Source: Mikania micrantha (taxonomy: Eukaryota; Streptophyta; Magnoliopsida; Asterales; Asteraceae). Taken from it: a stretch of DNA of 64,000 bases. The notes beneath the pieces were generated by a model. That model was not told the origin of the DNA. It saw only the letters and a program-made list of their open reading frames with translations, and did not search any database. Shown here in pieces: positions 11,150 through 23,253 of this stretch. The translations under genes and the position numbers were made by a program. Position 1 is the stretch's first letter. The number at the start of each line of letters is the position of its first letter. The stretch lies in the NCBI GenBank assembly GCA_009363875.1, contig CM018696.1, positions 90,480,215-90,544,214 on the forward strand. Direction: 5' to 3'.

Positions 11150-12680
11150 AAGTTGATGGACATAAAGGGCATACACCCTTCGTTTTGTACGCATCGCATT
11201 TTGATGGAGGAGGATTACAAGCCGGTGGTCCAACCACAGCGACGGCTTAATCCTAATATGTCTGAAGTTGTGAAGAAAGAGTTCTTAAGCTCTTAGATGC
11301 CGGATTGATCTATCCCATTTCAGATTCAGCTTGGGTCAGTCCGGTACAGGTTGTTCCCAAGAAGGAGGTATGACTGTCATTGTGAATGAGAAGAAGGAGT
11401 TGATTCCGTCTAGGACAGTCACTGGTTGGAGAGTATGCATCGATTACAGGAGACTGAATGATGCAACTAGGAAAGATCATTTCCCACTGCCTTTCATTGA
11501 TCAGATGTTGGAGCGGTTGTCAGGACAACAGTTTTACTGTTTTCTTGATGGTTTTTCAGGTTATTTCCAGATCCCCATAGCACCGGGGATCAGGAGAAAC
11601 CACGTTTACATGCCCATACGGTACCTTTGCGTATCGCCGTATGCCGTTTGGGTTATGTAATGCTCCAGCCACATTCCAGAGATGCATGGTGGCTATATTT
11701 CAGGATATGATCGAACTTCCATGGAAGTTTTCATGGACGATTTTTCAGTGTTTGGAAGTTCGTTCGATCATTGTTTGCAGAATTTGGATAGGATGCTTGC
11801 TAGATGTGTGGAGACTAATCTGATGCTGAACTGGGGAAGTGCCATTTCATGGTGACTGAGGGTATTGTGCTAGGGCACAAGATTTCGCGAGATGGCATTG
11901 AGGTAGATAGAGCTAAGATCGATACGATTAGTAAACTCCCACCACCGACGAACGTGAGAGCGGTTCGTAGTTTTCTAGGTCATGCAGGTTTTATAGGCGT
12001 TTCATTAAAGACTTTTCTAAGATTACCCGACCGATGACCCGACTTTTGGAGAAAGATGTGAGTTAAGTTTAGTGAGGAGTGCATGAGAGCGTTTGAGTTT
12101 CTAAAGGAGAAGTTGGTGAGTTCTCCTATTCTGATAGCCCCTGACTGGAGTCTTCCTTTTGAGTTGATGTGCGATGCTAGTGATTTTGCAGTAGGGCTGT
12201 CCTTGGTCAACGGAAAGATAAGCACTTTCATCCGATTTACTACGCAAGTAAGACCTTAGATGATGCTCAGGAGAATTACACGACTACGGAGAAGGAGTTG
12301 TTAGCGGTGTATATGCGTTCGATAAGTTTAGGTCTTATCTTGTTCTTTCCAAGACCATTGTTTACACCGATCATGCAGCCTTGCGATACTTGTTCGCGAA
12401 AAAGGACGCAAAACTCGTTTGATTCGGTGGATTCTCCTCCTTTCTGAGTTTGACATAGAGATTAAGGATAAGAAAGGAGCTGAGAATGTTGCAGCCGATC
12501 ATTTGTCGCGGCTTGAGGATCCTGCTCGGGAGAAGATGAATGAGGAGATGATTGGAGACACATTCCCACATGAGACTTTGATTTCTGCAGACACAGAGAT
12601 AGTGGGATTGGTGAGTGCAGGTGAGCAGGATTACCATGGTTCTCAGACATTGCGAATTACTTGTCTGAAGGTTACATGTT
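11150..12680 (+). pseudogene. gypsy reverse transcriptase and RNase H (frameshifted)
   Basis: Shared RT blocks are readable across several frames: WRVCIDYRRLNDATRKDHFP (11430 onward), FLDGFSGYFQIPIAP, MPFGLCNAPATFQRCM (11641) and the catalytic FMDD box in VFMDDFSVFG at about 11727. The thumb/connection segment (GIVLGHKISRDGIEVDRAKI, 11860) and RNase H (ELMCDASDFAVG, about 12160; AADHLSRL, 12493) follow. Frameshifts occur near 11250, 11350, 11600, 11830, 12050 and 12330, so no intact polymerase is encoded. Confidence 0.85.
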
Positions 12681-13880
12681 GAAGGGTCTGACTTCACAGC
12701 AGCGGAAGAGGTTCTTCACTGAAGCAAACCATTATATATGGGATGCTCCATATTTGTTTCGCGAGGGAGCAGACGGTATTTTGAGGAGATGTGTGAGTCG
12801 TGAGGAAGGATTAGACATCCTAAGACATTGTCATGAGGGTTTAACTGGAGGACACCATGGACCATCGTACACTGCGAAGAAGGTGTTTGATTGTGGATTT
12901 TATTGGCCGACAGTGTTTAAGGATGCACATGAGTTTGTGAGGAGATGTGATGCGTGTCAGAGGACCGAAACATCTCACGTAGGAATGAGATGCCCCAGAA
13001 CCCCATCCAGGGGGTTGAGGTCTTTGATATTTGGGGTATTGACTTCATGGGACCGTTCCCTTCATCCCGAGGGAATCGGTACATCCTCGTGGCTATTGAT
13101 TATGTCTCGAAGTGGGTAGAGGCTCAAGCTTTATCCACGAATGATGCACGAGGAGTCGTGGATTTCTGAAGAGATTGTTTTGTAGGTTTGGAACCCCTAA
13201 GGCATTGATAAGTGATAGAGGCACGCATTTCTGTAATGCACAGTTGGAGAAGTGTTGGCACGATACGGGGTGACCCATCGAGTGTCAACAGCCTATCATC
13301 CACAGACTAGTGGCCAGGTTGAGAATGCCAATAGGGTGTGAAGAGGATTCTTGAGAAGACGATAGGTAGAAACCGTAAGGATTGGGCAGATAGGCTAGAC
13401 GACGGTGTTGTGGGCGTTTAGGACAGCTTTTAAGAATCCGATTGGGACCACACCTTTTCGGATGATTTATGGTAAAGCGTGTCATCTGCCAGTTGAGTTA
13501 GAGCATAAGGCGTTTTGGGCGTTGAAGAGTGTGAATCTTGATTTGCCGAGTGCTGTGAAAAATCGGTTTTCTTCAGTTGCATGAGTTAGAGAGTTGCGAG
13601 CTACGAAGGCGTTGCACGATCGTAAGTTGAGAGGTGTGAAGGAGTTTAGGAAGGGTGATCAGGTGCTAGTTTATGATTCGAGGCTCCGTTATTTCCAGGT
13701 AAGTTGAAGTCCAAATGGAAAGGACCGTTTGTTGTGAATGAGGTCTTCCACACGGAGCAGTTGAGCTTGAATCAGAAGGTCGGACATGGAAGGTTAACGG
13801 GCATCGGTTGAAGCTATACATCGAGGGCCGATCGGTACTGAGAAGGAGGTAGCACTCCTTGAGTTGCGTAAGTGAGGACA
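12661..13880 (+). pseudogene. gypsy integrase (frameshifted)
   Basis: The HHCC zinc-binding segment reads LRHCHEGLTGGHHGPSYTAK ... CDACQR (about 12820-12960). The catalytic core continues with FDIWGIDFMGPFP, ALISDRGTHFCNAQ and STAYHPQTSGQVENANR, giving the D, D and E positions. The frame changes near 12960, 13165, 13270 and 13340. The distal part (13450-13880) still resembles the family C-terminus (KSKWKGPFVV-type). Confidence 0.85.
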
Positions 13881-14709
13881 ATGCCTGATTTGTAGAGTTT
13901 GTAAAATAGATTAGCGTGTGTTTCGTGTCTTTGTTTTTGTTTTAAGTATTGTAGAGTTTCACGAGTTTTAAACGATAGGATTATGTTAGGAATTAAGTGT
14001 GGGTATTTGGTACAGTTTTAGCCTATACCGTCTACGCATATGGAAACCGAACCTATTAGTCGCATCGTAACTCGATTAGGTTTAGATTGAAAATTCTAGG
14101 AAATTAATTTTTAATTTGTAATTTAGGTAGTTTTTATTTATTTAATTTTATTTTGTTTGAAATTTTTTTTATTGTATACTAATTTAGTTGTTTAAAATGA
14201 AAATTCAAAAACCACCGAAACTCGTCGCGGTACGCGATCGAAGAAAAAATTCCCTCCGCGGTACGCGGAGGATTTCGGGAAAAGAAAAAAAATTAATAAA
14301 TAACAGGTACACCTTCGCGTACCCTCACACAACCAAAACCAACACCACCGGACCCACTCTACCACCCACACACCACCGGTTACCACCGCACCGCCACCGT
14401 TCAGCACCACCCTTGTCACCGTTCTCCACTGTGCAGCCACCACCACCACTTCATCACCGTCACCTCCACCACTGTGCATCATCACTAACATCGCGCTGCC
14501 ACCACCATTCGCCGCCAGTCGCCACCGCTATCGCCGCACCATCATCATCATCTCTGGTTTTGCCGTTCACCACACCAACCTCCGTTCAAATCGCGATTAG
14601 GTATACTTCATCTTTATTTCGTTCGATTTTAGGTTTTAAATCTAGGATTGGTTTGTAAATTTGTGTAGAGATATATAGATTGTACTAAGTTAGGATTGAT
14701 TTATCTTGA
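13881..14709 (+). other. 3' untranslated region of the gypsy element and CCACC-rich tract up to the gap
   Basis: After integrase comes AT-rich sequence. Two CGCGGTACGCG palindromes (about 14226 and 14257) recall the leader at 6687-6735. From 14330 to 14560 the DNA is biased to CACC/CCG triplets; one frame reads as a Pro/His/Ser/Thr string (14188-14658), which I do not regard as a gene. It could be a diverged 3' LTR; sequence identity to 6596-8160 was not evident beyond the palindromes. Confidence 0.45.
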
Positions 14710-14809
14710 NNNNNNNNNNNNNNNNNNNNNNNNNNNNNNNNNNNNNNNNNNNNNNNNNNNNNNNNNNNNNNNNNNNNNNNNNNNNNNNNNNNNNNNNNNN
14801 NNNNNNNNN
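14710..14809. other. Assembly gap (100 N)
   Basis: Exactly 100 undetermined bases, the usual placeholder for a scaffold gap of unknown size. The gypsy element ends to its left and the thioesterase gene loses its last exon to its right. Adjacency of the two flanks therefore rests on scaffolding only. Confidence 0.98.
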
Positions 14810-15051
14810 AGCAGATAAGTAATGAATCTTTTTGAGAAAGAAATCACACATTTTTGGGGATTGTTGCCTTTTTAGTATCTTTTCCATAAAAACACCCGTT
14901 ATTGGAAAAGCGGGCTAAAAATTGTCTCTTAAAGTTCTTTTATAGACAATATCATCCAAACTTTTACACTTGGTGTCGCATGACTGGTCTATCAAACAGA
15001 TGATATTAAGATGGTCATGTAAAAATGTCTTAAGATGGTCACATGACATAC

Positions 15052-18000
15052 CTCTCCTTTTCTGTTGAACATTTGCCCACTAACAAATCCACGGCCGTTG
15101 TATGCGGTAGGACTAAGTATCTGTAAGACGATAAAGTGATGCTTCATATCAAAAAGTAAATAAAGAAACAATAAACAAGAGCTATTGATAAAACTTACCA
15201 CAAACAAAAGCCACTCATCAGCTTTGATAGGGCGGTGAAACCAGATCCTAAAAGAACGGGTTCAATATATATAAATAAGAATGCCATAACAACAACAACA
15301 ACCTTACCCAGTATATTCCACTTTTCAGTAGGGTCTGGGGGGAAGGATAGATACAACCTTACTCCTATCTCAATTGGGATAGAGAGGTTGCTCTGAAAGA
15401 GTCCCCAGCTCAAAGTTTCGTTTGAAGTTGATCATCCCAATGATTTTAACGTTATTTTCACACAAAAACTAAAATGACGTTAAAATTAGTGCACTTTTAC
15501 TTTTGCCCCTTAAGGGCCCATACATATATACATTATATGCGTGCACCGCAAATGGGGCGTGATAAGAATTCCATAACAAACTAAATTACTGTTTTCAAAT
15601 ACTTCAGATGAAACCATAGGTGCAGTAGTGGACCATTACTTGGTCCATAATTATCCCAGCCAATTTGTAATTCTGAAAAACACACCCAATATACAACTTC
15701 CACTGCGTGATGTACAGGCCATTACAGCTAGGAAGTAGTTTAGTGAACTCCTTGCCAAAAACAGGAAGGTAAGTTTCATGGGATATCCCAAAATTACATT
15801 TGATGAAGTTTACACAAGATGAATAGCTTTTTGTAAATAATTGTAGTCTTATTCTATCAACTAAATAAAATAGTTCTTGTTAAATAGAAGCTGAATGTAA
15901 CTAAATCATTTCATTCAAAAAGTAGACTTTTATTGATATAAAATAATTTTGTAATCAAATTAGAGTATTAGACACATTTACCAATTTATAAACAGTTTAA
16001 AGACTTTTGACCTTAAAGTGTTTGGTTTTGACCTATCATCACAGGTGCTGTGCTTAAAAACCATCAAGGCATAACTACGTAACATATATACTTAGAACGG
16101 TATGTTTAAATTTCAATTGCTAAAGTACCAGAATGCTTACGAGTGATCCAAGCTAATAGACGTCGTCTTTAAGCCCTTTGCACGGTGAGGATTCAAACTG
16201 ACATTTAAAAATATGAGATCTGAAGTGTAAGCTACAACACATCTGCAAAATAAATCATTTCCAGATACGTTATAAATGCACACATAATCTATATCTGCAA
16301 ATTACTAAATTAGATTGGATATAAAATATAAATGGGAGATTTTGGTGTACAGATTTGAGAGTTACTACACACCTGTGCAAAGCCTCATCATCTGAGAGTT
16401 TTCCCTTTGCTCTAAACCAGTACCTTAAACTGCAATTACAAAATAAAATACATAAACGACAACCAAGAAAGTGTGAGAGTAGATGTGGTAATTAAAGTTT
16501 ATTTATGCTTCCAAGAAAAAGAATCGACCTTGCAGGACGTTTATCATAATTGGTTGAATTACTAGGCTCACAGAACCTTATCTCAATAGGCCATGGATTA
16601 AACTTTGTTGTGGCAACTTTATTTCGGTAAGTCCTGTAACATTAAATGTAGTTGTTACAAACCTTATAAGTGGTATTAGATCTACACACAATAATAGATG
16701 GCACATTCAATCCATTGACTTATGGATGAGTAGATTCAGATGATGTTTCATCGCTAACAGATCATATGGGTAAAATAGAAAAAATAGCTTGAAAGCAACA
16801 GGTGACTCCTTAATAGCCACCCAAAGGGTACTTAATGCATCAAACATCCTATTCTTTCTATTCAATTATTCAAAGAGTTATATTATTAGTGGAATAATAT
16901 TATTTCTGTTATAGTACTAAACACATTTATGTATTAATAAAAGAAAATTCAAGTGCAAGGGTTCTAGGTACCCACAAAAATTCAATTTGATCTAAAACCC
17001 TAAACAAACAAACAAGCATACCCGTAAATTCTCACTAATCAGTCTAGGGGGTAGGACAAAGGCACACCTTACCTTTATCCCAATAAAACAAAGAGGCTGC
17101 TTCTCTCTATCACCATACTTTTAACTATCTATTATTATGATTTGATCTAAAACCCTATTTGGACCAATTTCCTGACCTGCTGCTTTTCCCCACTTTGCAC
17201 CATAATGTAACATGTACAAAGAAATGGAATCCACCTGGGAAGACGAGGATCAGTAAGACGCCTCTCCCGTAAATCTTCCATTGATAAAAGCTGCAAACAT
17301 CAGGGTTAAAGAAAATAAAAATTTTGACTAGAACCAGTCAACAAGTTTGTAGCAATGTAATTCTGGTACCAATTCTGGATCAGGGACAGCTGGCATTGAC
17401 GGTAACTGGTGATCAAAGCCTAGTTCTTCCTTCTGTATAATATCAATCCATGCTTGATTAATATAACTGGAGAAATAATAATATGTGCTTCTGCAACTAG
17501 CATTTTGCATTGCAAAAAAGAAAAAAATGAAACTAAGATTGTCATCCTGAACTGTTTGACGTAGATATAATTAAAAGTCTAACAAGAAAGGAAGCATAGA
17601 ACTGTGGACCCTTAAATAAAAATGTATACTTAATACAAAATCATATAAACATGCATACATGGCTAGAGATGAACCTCCAATTAAAAAATCTTTTCAAATA
17701 AATAAAATGTTGTGTTTAGTCACAGGTCACTTCTTCCACTTTTAGATTATCTATTTAACTTCTCAGTAACATTTACCATGATTCTTGTGAAATGTGAATG
17801 CACCATTAGACACCCACTTAAAATAAAAAAAGGAATTATCACAGATGTTTCTAACTTTGTCTGGAATGGTAATAAGGTACCTGAAGTGCCCCATTTGCGG
17901 TGCATACATATAATGTATATGTGTGTGGACCCTCAAGGGCCAAAATAAAAGTTCACTGATTTTAACGTTATTTTACTTATTTTGTGAAAATAAAGGTAAA

Positions 18001-21000
18001 AGTATTGGGATTAATTAACTTTAAACGATAACTTTGAACCGGGGACTCCTTTAGAGCAGCCTCTATATCCCAAATGGGATAGGGGTAAGGTTTGTGTCCA
18101 TCCTTTCGCCCCAGACCCTACTGATAAGTGGGAATCTACTGGGTAAGTTTGTTTGTTTGTTTTGTTTACCTGAAATGATGCAATCATTGTGAATACCACC
18201 TTTCCCTTTTGTATTGCATCTATCCTTCGGGTAGCAAAACTATTACCATCACGTACGCGATGAACATGATATATAATTGGAACTGCAAGCATATACATAT
18301 ATCATATTAAAGCCTTCAATTTGTTGGATATTCATCAAAAATTATATGTGGGCACTCTACTGCTACGAAATCAAATTTTGATGAAATAAAAAGGTGCCAT
18401 ATTTAAGTAGAGGGTGTGTATAATAAAAACCATATTTAAGTAGAAAATTATGAAAACTGCGTAAACAATTTCGTGGCAAGATGTAATGGGAAATTCAGAG
18501 AGAGAGAGAGAGAATGAAGTATGTGGTTACATAACCACATTATGTGTCACAGTTGAAGGTACGTGTTTATGTGGTTCTCGTGGTTTTCTACTTAAAACTA
18601 GTTTTGTATTGAACCCCCCTCTCCCTCTCCCTCTCTGTGTGTACAATGGTTACACAATATACAGCATCCATGATAACAGTCTTTAAAGCTAAGAGTGTTG
18701 CTCATTATCCAAAAGGTTGAAGAACAAGAATTACTTTCAAGATCCCCAATCAAAAGAAAGTAAGCATGTAAGCTATGAACTATCTTGAGTGAGTCAACAG
18801 TTTTTGATGCTGCAGCCAATGCCTGCGTATGTAAGTTGTAAATTGTAATGCACTTATATTATTAAATATTCTTTAGCTAAATGACTAGAAGCCATAAAAA
18901 AATGATAAATAGCAAACAAGTGATTAAAATCTATAAAATATTGGTCTGCAGATAACTATTAGATAATCTAATTACTGGTAGAAATCAGATGCATTTTTTC
19001 TTATATGTCACATTTGAAAATCAAATTCCGTTCTTCTGACTGTACAATGATTAGGCAATATTTTATATGATTGTCAATTGGGATTTACAAATAAGTAAGA
19101 CTGCCATTTTCATAAGTGTACCTATCTGTTATTAGTTTGACATTTCATTAAAGAATGAAAACAATATGTAAACTACTGATAAATAATCTAAAATACCTGT
19201 CCAATGAACTGTCCTCCAAACACTTTGCCAAATTGTGGAGCTTCAGGCAACGTGATGCCTTTAAATATGTTGACCTTTGTAAAAATCAGGATAAATATAA
19301 GTTATTTTGTTTAATGAACATATAACAGGGAGAAGCTATTCATTGAACATGATAATGCTAAAATCATAAACAAAATCACTAATATTCCACATTTAGCATA
19401 CATACTTCTATAGGCTCAAGATGCAATATGCTCTCGACAAGTGGGCATGTTTCAACAGTTTGTTCAGCACTCCATATTGATTTTGACTGCAACAAATTGC
19501 ATTGCTCATTGGGAAGCAGTAAGCAGGTCAGCTGTCACAACATCGGATATCAGAATCCTTGAGCAGATAATTCATTGGATACCATCTAAAGACACATTTC
19601 ATGACAAATAGTGGCGAAAAGAGGCGGGTCTATTAGAAAGGTTACTGGTTGTTAACCACTTAACCCATAACATAATTTGTCCAAATTGTTAAAAAAAAGT
19701 TATTAAATAAAGCGTGTTAAACAAGATTACAAAATTATACTACTTCATTGAAATCTAAATGTACAAAACGAAAAGGAGGTTTTATTTTATGCATATAAAA
19801 ATACACTTTAGGAGAATTTTGACCATTTGACTCATTTCCTTTTCAACCGTCTCTTTTTGACTTGTTCACAATAAAGCAACCCATTCAAATGTGTAACAGG
19901 GTCAAAATTGTGACCTCTACTCCAGACTGTCATTTAAGGAAAACTTAAACATATTAAGGGACGGAAATTATCCACAACGAGAAAATTTTTAAAGAGAAAA
20001 AACAATATTATGCAAGCACCTTAGTGAGAGCAATAATATCTGCTTGCTGCAAAGAAGCTGTCACACCTGAATACATTTGAGAAAATATTTAAGTACTCTT
20101 AAGGCTTCAAGGTTGTGTATCTACATTACAAAAACATTCGTAAGATCCCATTAGCATGAAGCATCTGAAACACTATGTATAACTTTTGCAGGCATATGTA
20201 CATGAAACTTAAAAGCAAAATATCATTGATCTATATGCCAACAGTGTAACAGGTTATCATGGAAGATTTACATTAAAATAGGATTTAACCAAACTATTGA
20301 TGTTTATAATAACTGTGATGAGAAAAAAGAAACATTTTATTATTTATAAGCAATAACATGATCATGAAATATGAAGCTTTAACCATTGCCAAAGTAGTCA
20401 TAACGCTTAAGTTGGAACTCTGGCCTATTGTGCTCATCTGCATGAATATATCCAGATACCTCTGCCTGCAGAATTCGGTTAATCATACCATAAAAATCTA
20501 AAATCAGATATGCATCTAAATTATAAAATAACAAATCACAAGTTTCACAAGAGCAAGGTTACCTCGCCTTCCCATATGAAGTAAATTCCATTTCCAGCCT
20601 CTCCCTCTCGAACAACATACTCTTGGGGATCTTAAAAAGAGGGAATTAAAACATTTAAGAAATATTTATTTGTATATTGTTATACACGTCGAAATTAAGA
20701 ACGCAATCAGGATCATCATCTTGAAGATAATATAGTATTTTAGATTAAACATGGCTAATTTGATTAATCTAAATTTCACAGTTACATTGAAAGAAAATCC
20801 TAAATGTTAACATTCTCTGATTCAGTGATCATCAGAACATCAAATTAACCAACACGATGTCAGTCAAAACATGACCATAGTCTTCAAATTTAATGCTACT
20901 GTTCTGGTAAATTATTGAACATCTAACCATCAAATTCCTATACAAAACTCATTAGCATAAATAAAACTTAATACCATAATGTTTAACAATAACAACTTGT

Positions 21001-21191
21001 GCAATTCTCCGGAGAGACGAACTAGGAAGCCGCTGCAGCAACGGCACGCAACCCAAAAACTCGATCACTGTTCATCAAATTTCATCGTATACACGAACAG
21101 AATCAACACAATAATTCATATTACATTTAAATTGCAAGAAATTAGGGTTTCGATGTTGCGTGGAATCGTTACCTGCTTCCGAGTTTAACAT
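15052..21191 (-). CDS. ACH2: Acyl-CoA thioesterase II with N-terminal cyclic-nucleotide-binding-like domain (last exon missing)
   Basis: Hydrolyses acyl-CoA to free fatty acid and CoA; plant relatives (Arabidopsis At1g01710 type) are peroxisomal. Sixteen exons, all GT-AG and in phase: 21173-21191, 20975-21067, 20563-20630, 20384-20465, 20020-20066, 19406-19531, 19197-19274, 18735-18822, 18170-18282, 17370-17432, 17235-17290, 16529-16633, 16373-16429, 16141-16242, 15199-15247, 15052-15120. They give 405 codons against roughly 427 in Arabidopsis. Residues ~7-130 form the cNMP-binding-like domain (VIEFLGCVPLLQRLP, YDYFGNG). From ~146 comes the TesB double-hotdog (FGKVFGGQFIGQALAAASK, VRDGNSFATRR, YWFRAKGKLSDDEALHR, FHRPIKADEWLLF, GRGFVSGQMFNRKGE). 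The last ~20 residues, where a peroxisomal SKL-type signal would sit, are not found before the gap. SINEs occupy two introns, one flush against a splice donor. No stop or frameshift was seen in the 16 exons. Confidence 0.92.
15291..15561 (-). mobile_element. TTG-tailed SINE, copy A
   Basis: Minus-oriented 271-bp copy with a (TTG)n tail at its left end (caacaacaacaac). It is flanked by a 16-bp duplication with one mismatch, ataagaat(g/t)ccataac, at 15275-15290 and 15562-15577. The body ends GGGTCTGGGG...GTGGAATATACTGGG, like the 3' halves of widespread plant Au/TS-type SINEs. It lies in the intron between exons 14 and 15 of the thioesterase gene. Confidence 0.8.
17889..18166 (+). mobile_element. 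TTG/TTTG-tailed SINE, copy B, at a splice donor
   Basis: Plus-oriented 278-bp copy of the same family, ending tactgggtaagtttgtttg. It is flanked by tacctgaa(g/a)tg at 17878-17888 and 18167-18177. The duplicated target contains the minus-strand exon/intron junction TTCAG|GTA of thioesterase exon 9, so each flank now carries a potential 5' splice site. Confidence 0.85.
18498..18513. repeat. (GA)n microsatellite
   Basis: A short GA run (agagagagagagag) in a thioesterase intron, with a CTCTCCCTCTCC tract about 120 bp to its right; the two could pair. No gene call. Confidence 0.6.
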
Positions 21192-21302
21192 GTTGAACGT
21201 TCACCACAACTTTGCAGTGATCTGGGGACCAACCTATTTTTAGGAATTTTTTTCGTCCGAGTGCGGGAAAGATGATCAAGAAAGAGATCCAATCGGACGC
21301 GA

Positions 21303-21316
21303 CCGTATATATTCAC
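21303..21316 (-). promoter_or_regulatory. TATA-like box of the thioesterase gene
   Basis: Minus strand GGTGAATATATACGG lies about 115 bp before the ATG at 21191, a plausible core-promoter distance. No other motif was assigned. Confidence 0.35.
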
Positions 21317-21399
21317 CAAATATTGAATCACGTTTATTTTTGGGACATTACATAACGGCCGACGGCGTACGCTCCGACCATGAAATTTCATAATTAACC

Positions 21400-22627
21400 T
21401 TATGATATTTATAAAATAAACTTTTTGATTTCAAATGTTTTAACTTAACGTTCTATATTATATATAATAATAATGAATATCTCTTTAATCTATTAAATTT
21501 TTGCCAACTTGTTATTTTTTTATTAATTTGTTTTTTACAATAACTTTTTAAACTTCTTAAAAAATAAATTTGTGATTGTGTTTGAACCTTTTGGCCATCC
21601 GGATATAAATTTTGTTAAATAAGAACATGTATATAAAACAAGTTATATTTTTTTGTGTTGTATGTTATATATCTAATTAGTATTGTGAAAAATAATATTG
21701 TTACCGATTAAAGAGTGATTTTGTTGTTATATAAGTATCTTGTATTTATGTATCGGTCTCCATAACAGAGTCATCGCAACTTTTATGTTTCTTTTATGTC
21801 TTTAGTCATTTTAATGTCGATGACGCAACGCATATAACGAAGTTCGTAAAGGAGCCGCATAATGACTAATAGTCATAAAATGAGTCATATAAAATCAGAT
21901 CGAATTGGTTAAAGATATTAAAACGTAGACAAAAAAAAAATATTATGGTTGCACATTGTGGTTTAAAAAACATAAAACGATAATTTAACATGAAAATCAC
22001 AATAAAGTAAAAAAAAGACACATTATATGATGTGATGTATTTGCAAACTTTATTACGCATGTTGTGTTTGTGACATTAATGTGGCTAATTGCATACCTAC
22101 TATCTACTACTCTCTATAAGGCTACTCCTCACGGGGCGGGAAACCTTATGTGCAAAGGTCATGCAAGGGAGTAGTTCATCGGAAACCATTCCTCTCAAAT
22201 ATACATAGATAGAAAGTGTTACACAATGTTTAAACATTATCCATCTCGTTCTTTTAATGTAATATGTTACAAAATTGATATAACTCGTTTAAAAATTAAC
22301 GAATAGAAGTTATAGACGCAATATCAAATTACATAATCCAACAAAAAAAATTAAAAACACACCGACTCAATATAAATCAAGAAAAAAGTTATACATACTA
22401 TATGGATAAACTATAAGCTTTATAAATCTAAAGTAATTAAAGTACTATTTTATAAATGTGATAAACTAGTTCTGAAAATTTTAGTGCCTAACAAACACTA
22501 GGATATCTGTTATGGCAAAACTGCCAACACTTCTAATCGAGAATAATTGTTGCAACCTTTGTTATTTTAATGCAAAATCCAAAAATATAAATAAAACCAT
22601 ATTGGAAGACATGTCACACGCAACTGA
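21400..22627. other. Intergenic DNA upstream of the thioesterase gene
   Basis: AT-rich sequence without recognisable coding potential. Short open frames (for example 21866-22060 minus) are low-complexity. Nothing else was recognised. Confidence 0.5.
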
Positions 22628-23253
22628 GGGGCTGTTTGGTTGGATTTGAATAGGTCTGAATCCGAATGGTTCATATTCATAACGTTTGTTTGGTGGGAAA
22701 AAACACATCTGAATGAGGTATAAGGTCTGAATGAAAAGGAAACCCTCTCGATCGGCCGCCCCATCTCAATAGCCCCTATGAAAACCGCGGATCTCGCCCG
22801 CTCTCCAAATTTCGAAGGTCAACGGGGACGATTCGAAGGTCGACGGGGACGATTCGGCGGATTGAAGGACGATTCGAAGGACGACGGGACAATTCGAAGG
22901 TCGACGGGGACGTGTTTGCGCGACGGGGTGGCGACGGGTGGGGCTGGGCAGCTTTAGGGTTTTGGAGCTGACGATGGAGGCTGAATCGAGGTCGACGGTG
23001 GTGATGACAGTGGATGGCGATGACGAGATGCTGGGTGGATGGTGATGACGAAGGAGAGAGGGGCTGCGAGGAGCTGTGGGCGGAGACGGGATGCGACGGG
23101 TGGTGGGCTGGGAAACCTCAATGCCTAGGGTTTTTAAGGGAAAAAAAATCAATTCAGATATGCAACTAAACAGTTAACCGTTCAGACCCTTTTAACTATT
23201 CAGACATCTTAACAATTAAGCACTTAATAATTCAGATCCAACCAAACGGCCCT
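22628..23253. mobile_element. Non-autonomous DNA transposon with G+C-rich cargo
   Basis: The ends are inverted: left GGGGCTGTTTGGTTGGATTT, right (read inward on the minus strand) AGGGCCGTTTGGTTGGATCT. The GGGC-TGTTTGG type of end is common in plant PIF/Harbinger- and hAT-like MITEs. Flanking trinucleotides tga and tta are only an imperfect target duplication. The interior (22780-23140) is far richer in G+C than its surroundings and has a repeated gacgattcgaaggtcgacgg unit at 22810-22915. A 128-codon minus-strand frame (22766-23152) is Pro/Ser/Arg-rich and of doubtful meaning. Confidence 0.6.

Larger units (their letters stand above)
6596..14709 (+). mobile_element. Degenerate Ty3/gypsy retrotransposon, Athila/Tat group
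   Basis: A plus-strand LTR retrotransposon carrying, in order, an LTR-like leader, a primer binding site (8166-8183), gag, protease, reverse transcriptase, RNase H and integrase. That order (integrase last) defines Ty3/gypsy. The primer site is complementary to the 3' end of tRNA-Asp, as in Athila and Tat elements. Every domain is broken by frameshifts or stops, so the copy is dead. The right end is unclear: the sequence after integrase (13880-14709) runs into an assembly gap and no 3' LTR matching the left one was recognised, apart from about 60 bp of shared CGCGGTACGCG motifs at 14220-14280. Confidence 0.85.

Noticed and set aside
14188..14658. 156-codon Pro/His/Ser-rich frame
   Set aside because: Arises from CACC/CCG triplet bias in the 3' region of the gypsy element; no domain and no splice context.
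22766..23152. 128-codon Pro/Ser/Arg-rich protein as a host gene
   Set aside because: Lies wholly inside a MITE-like element and shows no domain; kept only as possible captured cargo.
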